From: Corynebacterium stationis
GTDB taxonomy: Bacteria; Actinomycetota; Actinomycetes; Mycobacteriales; Mycobacteriaceae
Length of the DNA: 64,000 nt
Assembly: GCF_001941345.1 (NCBI RefSeq)
Contig: NZ_CP009251.1
Span: 1 to 64,000, forward strand
Direction of reading: 5' to 3'
The position numbers were made by a program, and so were the translations under genes. The notes under the pieces were generated by a model. That model saw only the letters and a list, made by a program, of their open reading frames with translations, was not told where the DNA came from and did not search any database. Positions 49,581 to 58,004 of the stretch are shown piece after piece. How positions within the stretch are numbered: the first letter of the stretch is position 1; each line of letters starts with the position of its first letter.

Positions 49581-50234
49581 ATGACGCACTCACCCACCGC
49601 CGAAGACGAAACTGAGGTTCTCGTGACCGAGACGAACACTGACCCCTCTTTGCCGGCCGTCGCCCGGAACCGTCCTTTCGCCCTCATCCTGTTGATCACC
49701 GGTGTGATCGGATGGGTGGCCTCGGGCATCCTGGTGCTCGAACGCCTGGCCCTCTACGAGGACGCCGAACATGTCACCACCTGCGACATCAACGCGTTGG
49801 TTTCCTGTGGAAAGGTGATGGGCACCTGGCAGTCCGAACTGCTCGGCTTCCCCAACCCCCTGATCGGCATCGTCGCTTTCGCCGTGGTCATCACCACGGC
49901 GATGGCCATGCTATCCGGGGCCCGCTTCGCCGACTGGTACTGGGGGGCTCTGCAGGCAGGGGTGACCGTGGGCCTGCTGTTCATCGTCTGGTTGTGGTAC
50001 CAGGCCCTGTTCGTCATCCATATTCTCTGCCTGTACTGCATGGTGGTGTGGGCCATGATGGTTCCGCTGTTCATCCTGCTTACCGTGCGCAACCTCGCTC
50101 ATGGACTCTTCCCCGCTTCCCCTGCTGTGGTGCGGTTTTCCTCCCAATGGGCGGGCACCCTGATCGCCGTGATCTACGTCGCCGTCGCAGCCTCGGTGTT
50201 TTTCAGTTTCTACTCGGATTTCATCACTCTTTGA
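49581..50234 (+). CDS. VKOR family protein, copy 2
   Basis: 217 residues, differing from copy 1 (41161-41811) at only a few positions (AEDETEV versus ADDNEV near the N end, LLGF versus LFGF). All cysteines are kept (CDINALVSC and LCLYC). It follows the mosaic gene with the same nine-base spacing that separates DsbA from VKOR copy 1. It therefore arrived by duplication together with the last codons of the DsbA gene. Confidence 0.92.
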   Translation: MTHSPTAEDETEVLVTETNTDPSLPAVARNRPFALILLITGVIGWVASGILVLERLALYEDAEHVTTCDINALVSCGKVMGTWQSELLGFPNPLIGIVAFAVVITTAMAMLSGARFADWYWGALQAGVTVGLLFIVWLWYQALFVIHILCLYCMVVWAMMVPLFILLTVRNLAHGLFPASPAVVRFSSQWAGTLIAVIYVAVAASVFFSFYSDFITL

Positions 50235-50478
50235 TCCTGGTGATCGGCCGGTGCTGTTGTCGCGACCACCCCGGGAGGAAGGGGGTCGTAACCAGCAGAC
50301 GGAGACAAAATATCTGCCTCTGAGCTGTGGTCAGGTGTGATGCCCTCGGGGAGAAGGTTTCCGATAGTGACCACGGTGGTAGCAGTTTTCGGGATACCAG
50401 ACGGTGGGTTGAGGCTTAGGATGATCCTCAGAACGGACCTACCCGCGACGATGATCACCGGCAGAGAGAACCTACTGG

Positions 50479-50646
50479 ATGTCTGCTCCCATTCGACACC
50501 GTGACGAACCCCATGGAACAGGCCATCATGCCCGGTTGAACTGGCTGCGTGCCGGTGTTCTCGGCGCCAATGACGGCATAGTCTCCATTGCGGCCTTATT
50601 GCTCGGTGTTATCGCCACAGGCATGGGGGAGGGGTCATTGCCATAG
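50479..50646 (+). pseudogene. Truncated VIT1/CCC1-type metal transporter (N terminus)
   Basis: ATG 50479 opens SAPIRHRDEPHGTGHHARLN, then WLRAGVLGANDGIVSIAALL, then LGVIATGMG, the standard first helix of the VIT1/CCC1 iron/manganese transporter family. After about 50 codons (near 50628) the sequence jumps into the tail of a DUF2188 gene on the other strand, and a stop follows. Confidence 0.8.
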
Positions 50647-50837
50647 GAATTGGACTCACGGAATTTGCCGTCACGTCCCTGGATTCGATGCTCCAACCCC
50701 TCCCTCATTGCAGTGCTCCGAGCGTCTGCGATGGCTTCTGCCTGTGTGTCATATCGCTTCGAGACCCGCTCTGCGCCATCTCGGCGATTAGCCCACCCAT
50801 CTCCTGAGCGCACTGTGTTGATATTCCTCTTTGCCAT
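50526..50837 (-). CDS. DUF2188 protein with a foreign C-terminal tail
   Basis: From ATG 50837 (site GGAGG) about 70 residues are a normal DUF2188 protein: NTVRSGDGWANRRDGAERVS, DTQAEAIADARSTAMREG, GRDGKFRESNSYGNDP. The natural stop is lost; the last ~30 residues are read from the antisense of the VIT1 fragment. DUF2188 function is unknown. The core domain is complete, so it may still fold. Confidence 0.7.
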   Translation of the reverse strand: MAKRNINTVRSGDGWANRRDGAERVSKRYDTQAEAIADARSTAMREGLEHRIQGRDGKFRESNSYGNDPSPMPVAITPSNKAAMETMPSLAPRTPARSQFNRA

Positions 50838-51399
50838 ATTTCCTCCACACGTCACTGATCGCACTCATATTCGAGCATTGACCTGATTATAGAGGAAAGA
50901 GGATCTTAGTTTCCTTGTATAGTTCCCTCCCTGAGGTTCTGAATTGGGACCGAGTGTTCAATCAGGCAGCTCGGCCCTGACCCCGCCACGCTTTCGGCGA
51001 GCGTCTACAGAGTAGCGGGCCCAGGCACCCCGTTTCTCAGACGCTGTAATACGCCCACCTATAGAGGCGGTTACCGATACTGGTCCCACCGGCAAACGCG
51101 AGGCCCTGTATCTGCACTATGGAAAATGACCGAGAAATCCGACATATCTCCCACTGCCTTGCTGATGATTCTGTTCAACTTCCATCCCTACATGGCAGTC
51201 ATGTGCCACATGGGTACACCCCAATAGGGCAGTTTTAGAATTTCTGTCGCCCTAGCGTGGTCGACCCCCTGCGGCAGCGGTCTTTCACAACTTCATAGGC
51301 GGTTCAGTTGATGCCGGTGAGGAAACCTAGAGAGGCCCTAGGAGCACGGGGGATGAGCTTATTAAAGGCCGAAGGCGCCGCCGCTGACGAGGATGAAGA
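50838..51399. other. Non-coding mosaic stretch before the IS6-type element
   Basis: No intact gene. Around 51129-51178 is a short match to the IS110 transposase (VGDMSDF on the minus strand), probably a remnant. From 51213 to 51399 it is a copy of 55379-55565, including the last codons of cadD on the minus strand. Confidence 0.5.
51213..51399. repeat. 187-bp direct repeat (cadD 3' end), copy 1
   Basis: Matches 55379-55565 over its full length with a few substitutions (begins GGTACACCCCAATAGGGCAG, ends in the cadD C-terminal codons). It is cut at 51399 by the IS6-type element. Confidence 0.88.
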
Positions 51400-52247
51400 G
51401 GTGCTGTTGCAAAGTTGGGGCAGTAGGAAAAGCGACGTGAAATAATCACAGCCATGGGTATCTTCTCCGGTCGTCGTTTCCCCGTGACATCATTCTGTGG
51501 GCAGTGCGCAGGTCACTGCCGCTACGGGGTGAGCTACCGAGACTTGGAGGAAATGATGACTTCAGCGGGGCGTGCCGGTTGATCACACCACGATTCTCAC
51601 CGCTGGGTCCAGAAATACGCCCCTGAGCTGGACAAGCAAACACGGTGGTACCGGCAGGTACCTGACTGGCAGGCCAGTTCCTGGCGGGTGGATGAGACCT
51701 ATATCCGGGTCGGCGGCAGGTGGTGCTACCTCTGATCTGGCGATCACCGCCGGTGGCCAGACCCTGGACTTTTACCTCTCTCCGAAGCAGAACGTGGCCG
51801 CAGCGAAGCGTTTCCTGGCCAAGGCCCTCAGATCCAATGCGTCAGCCGGGTATCCCAGAGTGATCAACACCGATAAAGCACCCTCTCTAGCCAGGGCAAT
51901 CGCCGAGTTGAAGGCGGAGGGAATCTGCCCGCCAACAGTGGAACACCGGCACGTGAAATACCTCAACAACATCCTGGAAGGCGACCATGGTCGGCTGAAG
52001 CGGATCCTCGGGCCGAAAGGCGCGTTTAAGAACCGGACATCTGCATATCGGACGTTGAAAGGGATGGAGGCGATGCACTCATTGCGGAAAGGGCAAGGCA
52101 CGATGTTTGACCTCACGGGCAACCGAACCCGGACGCGGTGATCGTCAACCGGGTCTTCGAGACGGCCTAACAACGCCCACACGCAGCGGCCATCAGAGAA
52201 TGAGAAACTGAGTCTTCGCTGCTCTCCCCCAACTTTGCAACAGCACC
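51400..52247 (+). mobile_element. IS6-family element (IS1628-like)
   Basis: Perfect 21-bp terminal inverted repeats starting GGTGCTGTTGCAAAGTTGGG at 51400 and ending with its complement at 52247 enclose 848 bp with one broken transposase gene. The protein text resembles corynebacterial IS1628 from memory. Flanks are AGGATGAAGA and CTGAGAAGGA; no 8-bp target duplication is apparent. Confidence 0.88.
51454..52170 (+). pseudogene. IS6-family transposase, multiply frameshifted
   Basis: Starts MGIFSGRRFPRDIILWAVR, shifts frame to YGVSYRDLEEMMTSAGRA, then HRWVQKYAPELDKQTRWYRQ and WRVDETYIRVGGRWCYL (first catalytic Asp), then shifts again to ITAGGQTLDFYLSPKQNVAA, VINTDKAPSLARAIAEL (second Asp) and LNNILEGDHGRLKRILG (Glu region). 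A last shift loses the natural end (VIVNRVFETA, TAA 52170). Several independent breaks make it non-functional. Confidence 0.88.
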
Positions 52248-52275
52248 CTGAGAAGGAACCGGCAGATCGTCACGG

Positions 52276-52929
52276 CTAGAGGCTGGTGAAATCGGAGTAG
52301 AAGCTGAGAAACACCGAGGCAGCGACGGCGACGTAGACCACGGCGATCAGGGTTCCGGCCCACTGGGAGGCAAACCGCACCACAGCAGGGGAGGCGGGGA
52401 AAAGCCCGTGGGCGAGATTGCGCACGGTCAGCAGGATGAACAGCGGAATCATCATCGCCCACACCACCATGCAGTACAGGCACAGGATGTGGATGACAAA
52501 CAGGGCCTGGTACCACAGCCAGATGATCAACAGCATGCCAACGGTCACCCCGGCTTGCAGACCAGCCCAGTACCAGTCGCCGAGCCGGGACCCGGACAGC
52601 ATGGCCATCGCGGTGGTGATGACCACGGCGAAGGCGACAATCCCGATCAACGGGTTGGGGAAGCCGAACAGCTCGGACTGCCAGGTGCCCATCACCTTTC
52701 CACAGGAGACCAGGGCGTTGAGGTCGCAGGTGGTGACGTGCTCGGCGTCCTCGTAGAGGGCCAGGCGCTCGAGCACCAGGATCCCTGAGGCGACCCAGCC
52801 GACCATCCCGGTGACCAGCAGGATGAGGGCGAAAGGTCGATGGCGGGTGAAACCCGGCAGGGTCGGGTGGTCGTTCGTCTCGGTCATGAGGACCTCATTT
52901 TCATCTTCAGCGGTGGCTGGGTGCGTCAT
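52276..52929 (-). CDS. VKOR family protein, copy 3
   Basis: 217 residues, inverted relative to copies 1 and 2 and more diverged (TETNDHPTLPGFTRHRPFAL; SGSRLGDWYWAGL). All four cysteines remain (CDLNALVSC, LCLYC). It follows a truncated DsbA gene by 9 bases, preserving the DsbA-VKOR order. Intact, so it could serve the DsbA of copy 1. Whether it is expressed is doubtful, because the upstream gene has lost its promoter. Confidence 0.9.
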   Translation of the reverse strand: MTHPATAEDENEVLMTETNDHPTLPGFTRHRPFALILLVTGMVGWVASGILVLERLALYEDAEHVTTCDLNALVSCGKVMGTWQSELFGFPNPLIGIVAFAVVITTAMAMLSGSRLGDWYWAGLQAGVTVGMLLIIWLWYQALFVIHILCLYCMVVWAMMIPLFILLTVRNLAHGLFPASPAVVRFASQWAGTLIAVVYVAVAASVFLSFYSDFTSL

Positions 52930-52938
52930 ATGCTCGGG

Positions 52939-53279
52939 CTAGTCGGCGGCGGCCGCATCGACTGCGGCCCGGAACTGCTCAAGGGAGTCCGGGGTCAGGG
53001 GCTGGCCGTCGAGGAAGAAGGTCGGGGTACCGCGCACACCCAGGGCCGTGCCGTCGGCCACGTCGAGTCGGACCCGGGCCTCGGTGACCGGGTCGGCGAC
53101 AGCGGCGTCATAGGCGGCCATGTCCAGGCCCAGGTCCTCGGCGAAACCACGGAAGACCGCGCTTTTGTCCTCGGCCGATTCGCCCCACTCGGGCTGGGTC
53201 TCATACATCCGGTGGTACATCGCCTCGTACTGGCCCTGCTGGGCAGCGGCCTCGACGGCCACGGCAGCGGGCATGGAGC
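52939..53279 (-). pseudogene. DsbA-like gene, 5'-truncated
   Basis: From SMPAAVAVEAAAQQGQYEAM to the end (VRGTPTFFLDGQPLTPDSLE, then AAVDAAAAD) it parallels residues ~122-235 of the intact DsbA-like protein. The anchor and the CxxC active site are missing. At 53279 the sequence switches to SURF1 coding sequence on the other strand; an open frame read through the join up to 53463 is artificial. Confidence 0.9.
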
Positions 53280-53485
53280 AGACCGTGTACCTGCGGGACG
53301 GGAATACGGATTCCGACACGATGGGAATCTCACACCCGGAAAACGACACCGACGGCTCCGCCCATGCCGAAGCCACTACTTCCGCCTCCTCCAGTGCCCG
53401 TGAGCGCATGTTGCGCGATCTATACGGCGACAGCCGGCCGAACCACTCCCGAAAGTTCACCACCCGCCATCGTGAACGGTTCTAA
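53280..53485 (+). pseudogene. SURF1 C-terminal tail fragment
   Basis: The + frame YLRDGNTDSDTMGISHPEND, then ARERMLRDLYGDSRPNHSRK, then RERF and TAA corresponds to the last ~60 residues of the SURF1 gene split at 30464-33185 (HPENDTQ, RYGDSQPNHSRKFTD). It is diverged, so it comes from another SURF1 allele. Confidence 0.85.
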
Positions 53486-53605
53486 CCGCGACCTACTGAA
53501 CGGAGCTTACGTCCGATACACCCACTCGGGGCCGGACTGCACCTGTGCGCCATCCACCCCCGGTAAACGCTCGACAACAAGGAATGAGGGAGAGTAACGC
53601 TGCGA

Positions 53606-54514
53606 TCAGCCTTGGTCGACGTGGCTGTCTGGTTCGACGTGGATGAAGGTCTCGGCCCCGGGGAACAGACCGGCAACGGTTGCCTCTAGCTGATCAGCGA
53701 CGTCATGGGCGACGGTGACGGTCCAATGACCGGGCACGCCCATGACCAGGTAGATGTGGCGCTGGCGACCGGACTCCACGGTCCGGGGCGGGGCGAAGAT
53801 CACGCCGTGATCCCTGCGGAACCCGGCCAGGGCGGTGGTGAGTGTCTCCAGCTCCTCAACGGGTAGGGCGGCACTGAGCAGGCCGCTCAGGGACTGCTTC
53901 AGCAGACGATAGCCGGTCCAGAGAATATTGGCCCCCACGACCAGGGCAATCACAGGATCGAGCCAGTACCATCCGGTCACAGCAACGGCGGCGATACCAA
54001 CCAAGACACCTGCCGAGGTCCATACGTCGGTGAGCAGGTGATGCCCGTCCGCGGATAAAGTCGCCGAGCGGTATCGTTTGCCCGCCCGAAGCAAGACGAG
54101 CCCGACGATCAGGTTGAGGCCAGAGGCCAGGGTGGTCAGCACCAGGCCCAGGCCGAGCTGCTCGAGTGGTTGTGGGGACAGCAAGCGCTGCACAGACGTG
54201 AAGATGATCAACGTGGCGGCAACAAAGATCATCGCACCTTCGACCAAGGCAGAGACGTATTCCGCCTTGCCGTGGCCGAAAGGATGGTTAGCATCGGCAG
54301 GGCGGGCAGCGATACGCAGGGCTACCAGCCCCACGACAGCGGCCACAAGATTCACCCCGGATTCCAGGGCATCCGAGAGAAAACCGACAGAGCCGGTGAG
54401 CACGGCCGCGACGACCTTGAGCCCAATGGTGACAATCGCCATAACGATCGCCAGCAGCATGAACCGTTCCAGCAGGCGCTGTTCGCTGCGGCGAGGTGAT
54501 GGGTGAGATGACAT
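53606..54514 (-). CDS. Cation diffusion facilitator (FieF-like)
   Basis: A 302-residue CDF exporter, distinct from that at 29433-30341. It has six helices with metal sites FLSDALESGVN (DxxxS/D) and DGHHLLTDVWTS (HxxxD), NHPFGHGKAEYVSALVEG (the FGHGK signature of the FieF/Zn-Fe group) and a cytoplasmic domain ending HVEPDSHVDQG. It is likely to export Fe/Zn/Mn-like cations. ATG 54514 has an AGAAGG site. An imperfect tandem of a 17-base unit (AGGCACCGACGAGCATC twice, 54533-54566) lies upstream. Confidence 0.9.
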   Translation of the reverse strand: MSSHPSPRRSEQRLLERFMLLAIVMAIVTIGLKVVAAVLTGSVGFLSDALESGVNLVAAVVGLVALRIAARPADANHPFGHGKAEYVSALVEGAMIFVAATLIIFTSVQRLLSPQPLEQLGLGLVLTTLASGLNLIVGLVLLRAGKRYRSATLSADGHHLLTDVWTSAGVLVGIAAVAVTGWYWLDPVIALVVGANILWTGYRLLKQSLSGLLSAALPVEELETLTTALAGFRRDHGVIFAPPRTVESGRQRHIYLVMGVPGHWTVTVAHDVADQLEATVAGLFPGAETFIHVEPDSHVDQG

Positions 54515-54584
54515 GGCGACACCTTCTAGTTCAGGCACCGACGAGCATCAGGCACCGACGAGCATCAGGAAAGTAAAAGGGGCG

Positions 54585-55378
54585 TGACCCCTGAAAAGTA
54601 GACAGGTTGGGGGCAGTTATGCTGCCTTAGATAGTGTAGCGGATTGTGCTTCGAAGGCATCCGGTGATATCTGTCCGCACCATGAATGTCGGCGTCGGGT
54701 GTTGTATCTGATACACCAGCGGAATACCTCCTGACGGCATTGCAGCGGATTGGCGAAGACTTTGTTATCGCGGAGGACTTCTCTTTTCATCGTGGAATTA
54801 AATGATTCCGCCAGTGCATTATCAGCGCTGGTACCAACCGCGCCCATGGACTGGGTCACGCCCAACTCGCTACAGCATGCACCAAACGCCGACGAGGTAT
54901 ACACACTGCCGTGATCTGAATGAAAGATGGCACCGTCAAGCCCACCACGTACCGTATTGGCGTGTTCTAAAGCTTCAATCACGAGGCTGGTGCGCATGTG
55001 ATCAGCAATCGCGAAGCCAGCAAGCTTGCGCGAGTACAGGTCGATGACCGTAGCCAGATACATATTTGTACCGTTCTTACAGGGCAAATATGTAATATCG
55101 CCGACATATACCTGGTTCACTGCGTTGGCATGAAACCGGCGTTTCACCAGGTCTGCGAAAACCGGATTTTTCGTGTTTCGCCTGGTTGTCACGCACCGAC
55201 GGCGTTTAGTAAAGCCACGTAGCTTCATGTTTTTCATGATCCGGGCAACCTTTTTATGATTAACTCTGGCAAAGTCTTTGTCTTCGTTTAGCGAGGCAGT
55301 GACGCGTTTAGCGCCATACAATCCCTTTTCTTCTTCAAAGACTGCGGCAATACGGGCCCCAAGCAGACCGTCAGCACA
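54585..55378 (-). mobile_element. IS3-family element, 5'-truncated (copy A1)
   Basis: One end is the inverted-repeat tip TGACCCCTGAAAAGTAGAC at 54585, followed by the transposase end. The other end is lost at 55378, where the 187-bp cadD-linked repeat begins. A second fragment of the same IS is at 57684-58004. Confidence 0.85.
54617..55378 (-). pseudogene. IS3-family orfB transposase, N-terminally truncated
   Basis: About 250 residues of a DDE integrase: VNQVYVGDITYLPCKNGTNM (first Asp), GAIFHSDHGSVYTSSAFGAC (second Asp), TSADNALAESFNSTMKREV (Glu), ending ATLSKAA. The helix-turn-helix orfA and the orfB start are missing, the frame opening in CADGLLGARIAAVFEEEKG. Confidence 0.88.
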
Positions 55379-55565
55379 GGTACACCCCAATAGGGCAGTT
55401 TTAGAATTTCTGTCGCGCTAACGTGGTCGAGTCCCTGCGGCAGCGGCTTTTCACAACTTCATGGGCGGTTCAGTTGATGCCGGTAAGGAAATCTAGAGAG
55501 GCCCTAGGAGCACGGGGGATGAGTTTATTAAAGGCCGAAGGCGCCGCCGCTGACGAGGATGAAGA
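55379..55565. repeat. 187-bp direct repeat (cadD 3' end), copy 2
   Basis: The counterpart of 51213-51399; here it continues into the complete cadD gene, so this is the parental location. Confidence 0.88.
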
Positions 55566-56124
55566 TACCCAGGCCGATCAAGACGATAGGGAACAACACA
55601 TGCTCCCAGCGTTCGAGAATCTCCGCGATGGGCGGACGGGTGGCCACGAACTTCGCCAACAGGACCAGGCCCGCCACCAGAATCAGAAAGACAACGCAGT
55701 AGATGATAACGGTGGCGGTATCCACGTTGAGAAAAAACGGGACATAGACGCCGATATTGTCGCCACCGTTGGCAAAGGTCACCCCGGCGACGGTCAAGAC
55801 GCTTACGTTCTTTCCGCTGACTTTCGCGTCATCGTCGTCGTCATCGTCTCCCCGCCAGGCTTGCCAGGCCGCCCACAGCCCCAGGGCCAGGGGGATCAGC
55901 CCGAAGTAGGGGATCGCCTCGGTGGGCAGGAAAGCATCCGCCCCTAGGGTGACCAGAATCGCGGCTGCGAGGATGCCCGCGAAACCAAGGTACTGCCCGG
56001 CCAGGATCCGAAGTGTGGTCCCTGCTTGGCCGGCCCCACGGGCGAAGAATAGCGAGAGCACGATGATGTCGTCGATATTGGTGGCGATAAACAGACCAAC
56101 CGCCCCTAGGAGACCAGTTACCAC
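55528..56124 (-). CDS. cadD: CadD-type cadmium resistance membrane protein
   Basis: A 198-residue LysE-superfamily CadD transporter with about five helices: LLGAVGLFIATNIDDIIVLS (the conserved TNIDDIxVL), AGTTLRILAGQYLGFAGILA, FANGGDNIGVYVPFF (GGDNIGVY signature) and a C-terminal helix PIVLIGLGIFILVSGGAFGL. It confers cadmium efflux or binding. GTG 56124 is chosen; it overlaps the end of cmtR copy 2, so they form a sensor-transporter operon. Confidence 0.9.
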   Translation of the reverse strand: MVTGLLGAVGLFIATNIDDIIVLSLFFARGAGQAGTTLRILAGQYLGFAGILAAAILVTLGADAFLPTEAIPYFGLIPLALGLWAAWQAWRGDDDDDDDAKVSGKNVSVLTVAGVTFANGGDNIGVYVPFFLNVDTATVIIYCVVFLILVAGLVLLAKFVATRPPIAEILERWEHVLFPIVLIGLGIFILVSGGAFGL

Positions 56125-56483
56125 TTCCTGTTCCCCTCTCCGGTGGCACACCCGGGCACGTCACATGCCGAGTCAATACACGGGGCATTCTCGTCGGCAG
56201 CCAGAGTGGTATCCAGCAGTGAGTTCAACGCCTGGACAAGATGGGCGTCGACGATCTCGTAGCGGGTCTTCCGCCCCTGCGGTTCGGCGACCACAATTCC
56301 GCAGTCCCGTAGGCAAGTGAGGTGGTTTGACACATTTGACCGCGTCAGTTCCAGCTCCCGGGCGAGATCGGCCGGGTAGGCCGGGCCGTCCAGCAGGGCC
56401 AGGAGAATACGGGATCGGGAGGGATCGGACATCGCCCGGCCCAATCGATTCATCACGTCCAAGCGTGTAGCAATAGTCAGCAT
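56118..56483 (-). CDS. cmtR: CmtR-like ArsR family metal sensor, copy 2
   Basis: A 121-residue paralogue of the regulator at 35220-35585: LTRSNVSNHLTCLRDCGIVV with both sensor Cys and a tail CIDSACDVPGC. ATG 56483; a -10 TATAGT (minus strand, 56496-56491) seven bases upstream predicts a leaderless mRNA. It overlaps cadD and probably represses it until Cd/Pb binds. Confidence 0.9.
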   Translation of the reverse strand: MLTIATRLDVMNRLGRAMSDPSRSRILLALLDGPAYPADLARELELTRSNVSNHLTCLRDCGIVVAEPQGRKTRYEIVDAHLVQALNSLLDTTLAADENAPCIDSACDVPGCATGEGNRKW

Positions 56484-56496
56484 GCACTGAACTATA
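56473..56496. promoter_or_regulatory. Promoter/operator-like inverted repeat at cmtR copy 2
   Basis: ATAGTCAG-CATGCA-CTGAACTAT is a near-palindrome covering the start codon and the -10 TATAGT. Its left half and centre are identical to those at cmtR copy 1. Confidence 0.55.
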
Positions 56497-56734
56497 CAGC
56501 TGTTGCTGAACTGTCGCAACGAGGGTCGAACGTCGGCCCGACGGTGACGTGTGGGACACCAGTACCCTTCGGTACTGTCTGTGTCGAAATCGTTCGTTTC
56601 TGACACAAAAACCCGGTTTCCGAAATAACCCCATACGTAAAGGTGGGTGCGCTACGCTTTTGTATCACAACACAGTGCCGTATTCTATGTGCCCATTCAC
56701 TGACCTCCGCACGGGTTCTGATACGTTTTTGAGT

Positions 56735-57337
56735 ATGGGACATGATTTCGGCTACGCCCGGGTCTCCACCGGCGACCAGGACGCCCGACTCCAACACGAC
56801 GCTCTCACTGCGGCCGGCTGCTACCGGATTTTCACCGACACCGCCTCCGGATCGTTGGAGTCGCGTCCTGAATTCGACAAGTTGCTCGATCAACTTCGCC
56901 CCGGTGACACGTTGGTGGTCTGGCGCCTGGATAGATTGGGCCGGTCAATTAGGCATCTGATTGATCAACTCGCCGGCCTCCAGGAGCGGGGAGTGGAGTT
57001 TCGGTCGCTGCAGGAAAACATCGACACTTCCTTCTCCGGCGGGCGACTTATCTTCCACATCTTCGCCTCACTGGCAGAGTTTGAGCGTGACCTGATCCGG
57101 GAGCGGACCAAGGCCGGGCTTGAGGCTGCCCGGGCCCGCGGCCGTACCGGCGGCAGGCCGCCCTCCTTGTCCGGGGATAAGTTGCGCACCGCACGGAAAC
57201 TCTACGAACAAAAAGACATGACTGTCGCTCAGATCGGTGAAGTTCTGGGAGTTAGCCGCACCACCGTCTACCGGGCGCTGCGCAAAGAAACTGGGGTATT
57301 ACCTACGCGGCAGAAGGACCCCTCGAAGTCCACATAA
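56735..57337 (+). CDS. Serine recombinase (Tn3-type resolvase)
   Basis: A 200-residue resolvase: GYARVSTGDQDARLQHDAL (catalytic Ser), LVVWRLDRLGRSIRHLIDQL, AEFERDLIRERTKAGLEAAR, and helix-turn-helix MTVAQIGEVLGVSRTTVYRA. It is different from the 27732 resolvase. ATG 56735 (MGHDFGYARVST) is chosen by homology over the upstream ATG at 56549. The gap 56497-56734 carries imperfect repeats such as GTGTC...GACAC and may hold its res site. Confidence 0.9.
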   Translation: MGHDFGYARVSTGDQDARLQHDALTAAGCYRIFTDTASGSLESRPEFDKLLDQLRPGDTLVVWRLDRLGRSIRHLIDQLAGLQERGVEFRSLQENIDTSFSGGRLIFHIFASLAEFERDLIRERTKAGLEAARARGRTGGRPPSLSGDKLRTARKLYEQKDMTVAQIGEVLGVSRTTVYRALRKETGVLPTRQKDPSKST

Positions 57338-57395
57338 CCGCGCATTGCGACAGGATGACTCTCGGAATCTGCGCCAACGACTTTTGACTCTGACA

Positions 57396-58004
<609 letters not shown>

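Noticed and set aside
53280..53463. N-terminal extension of the truncated DsbA frame (MVNFREWFGRLSPYRSRNMR)
   Set aside because: It is antisense to a SURF1 fragment; the join is between two truncated genes, not a real N terminus.
54533..54566. 17-base tandem duplication as a regulatory iteron array
   Set aside because: Only two copies upstream of the CDF gene; too few to call iterons.
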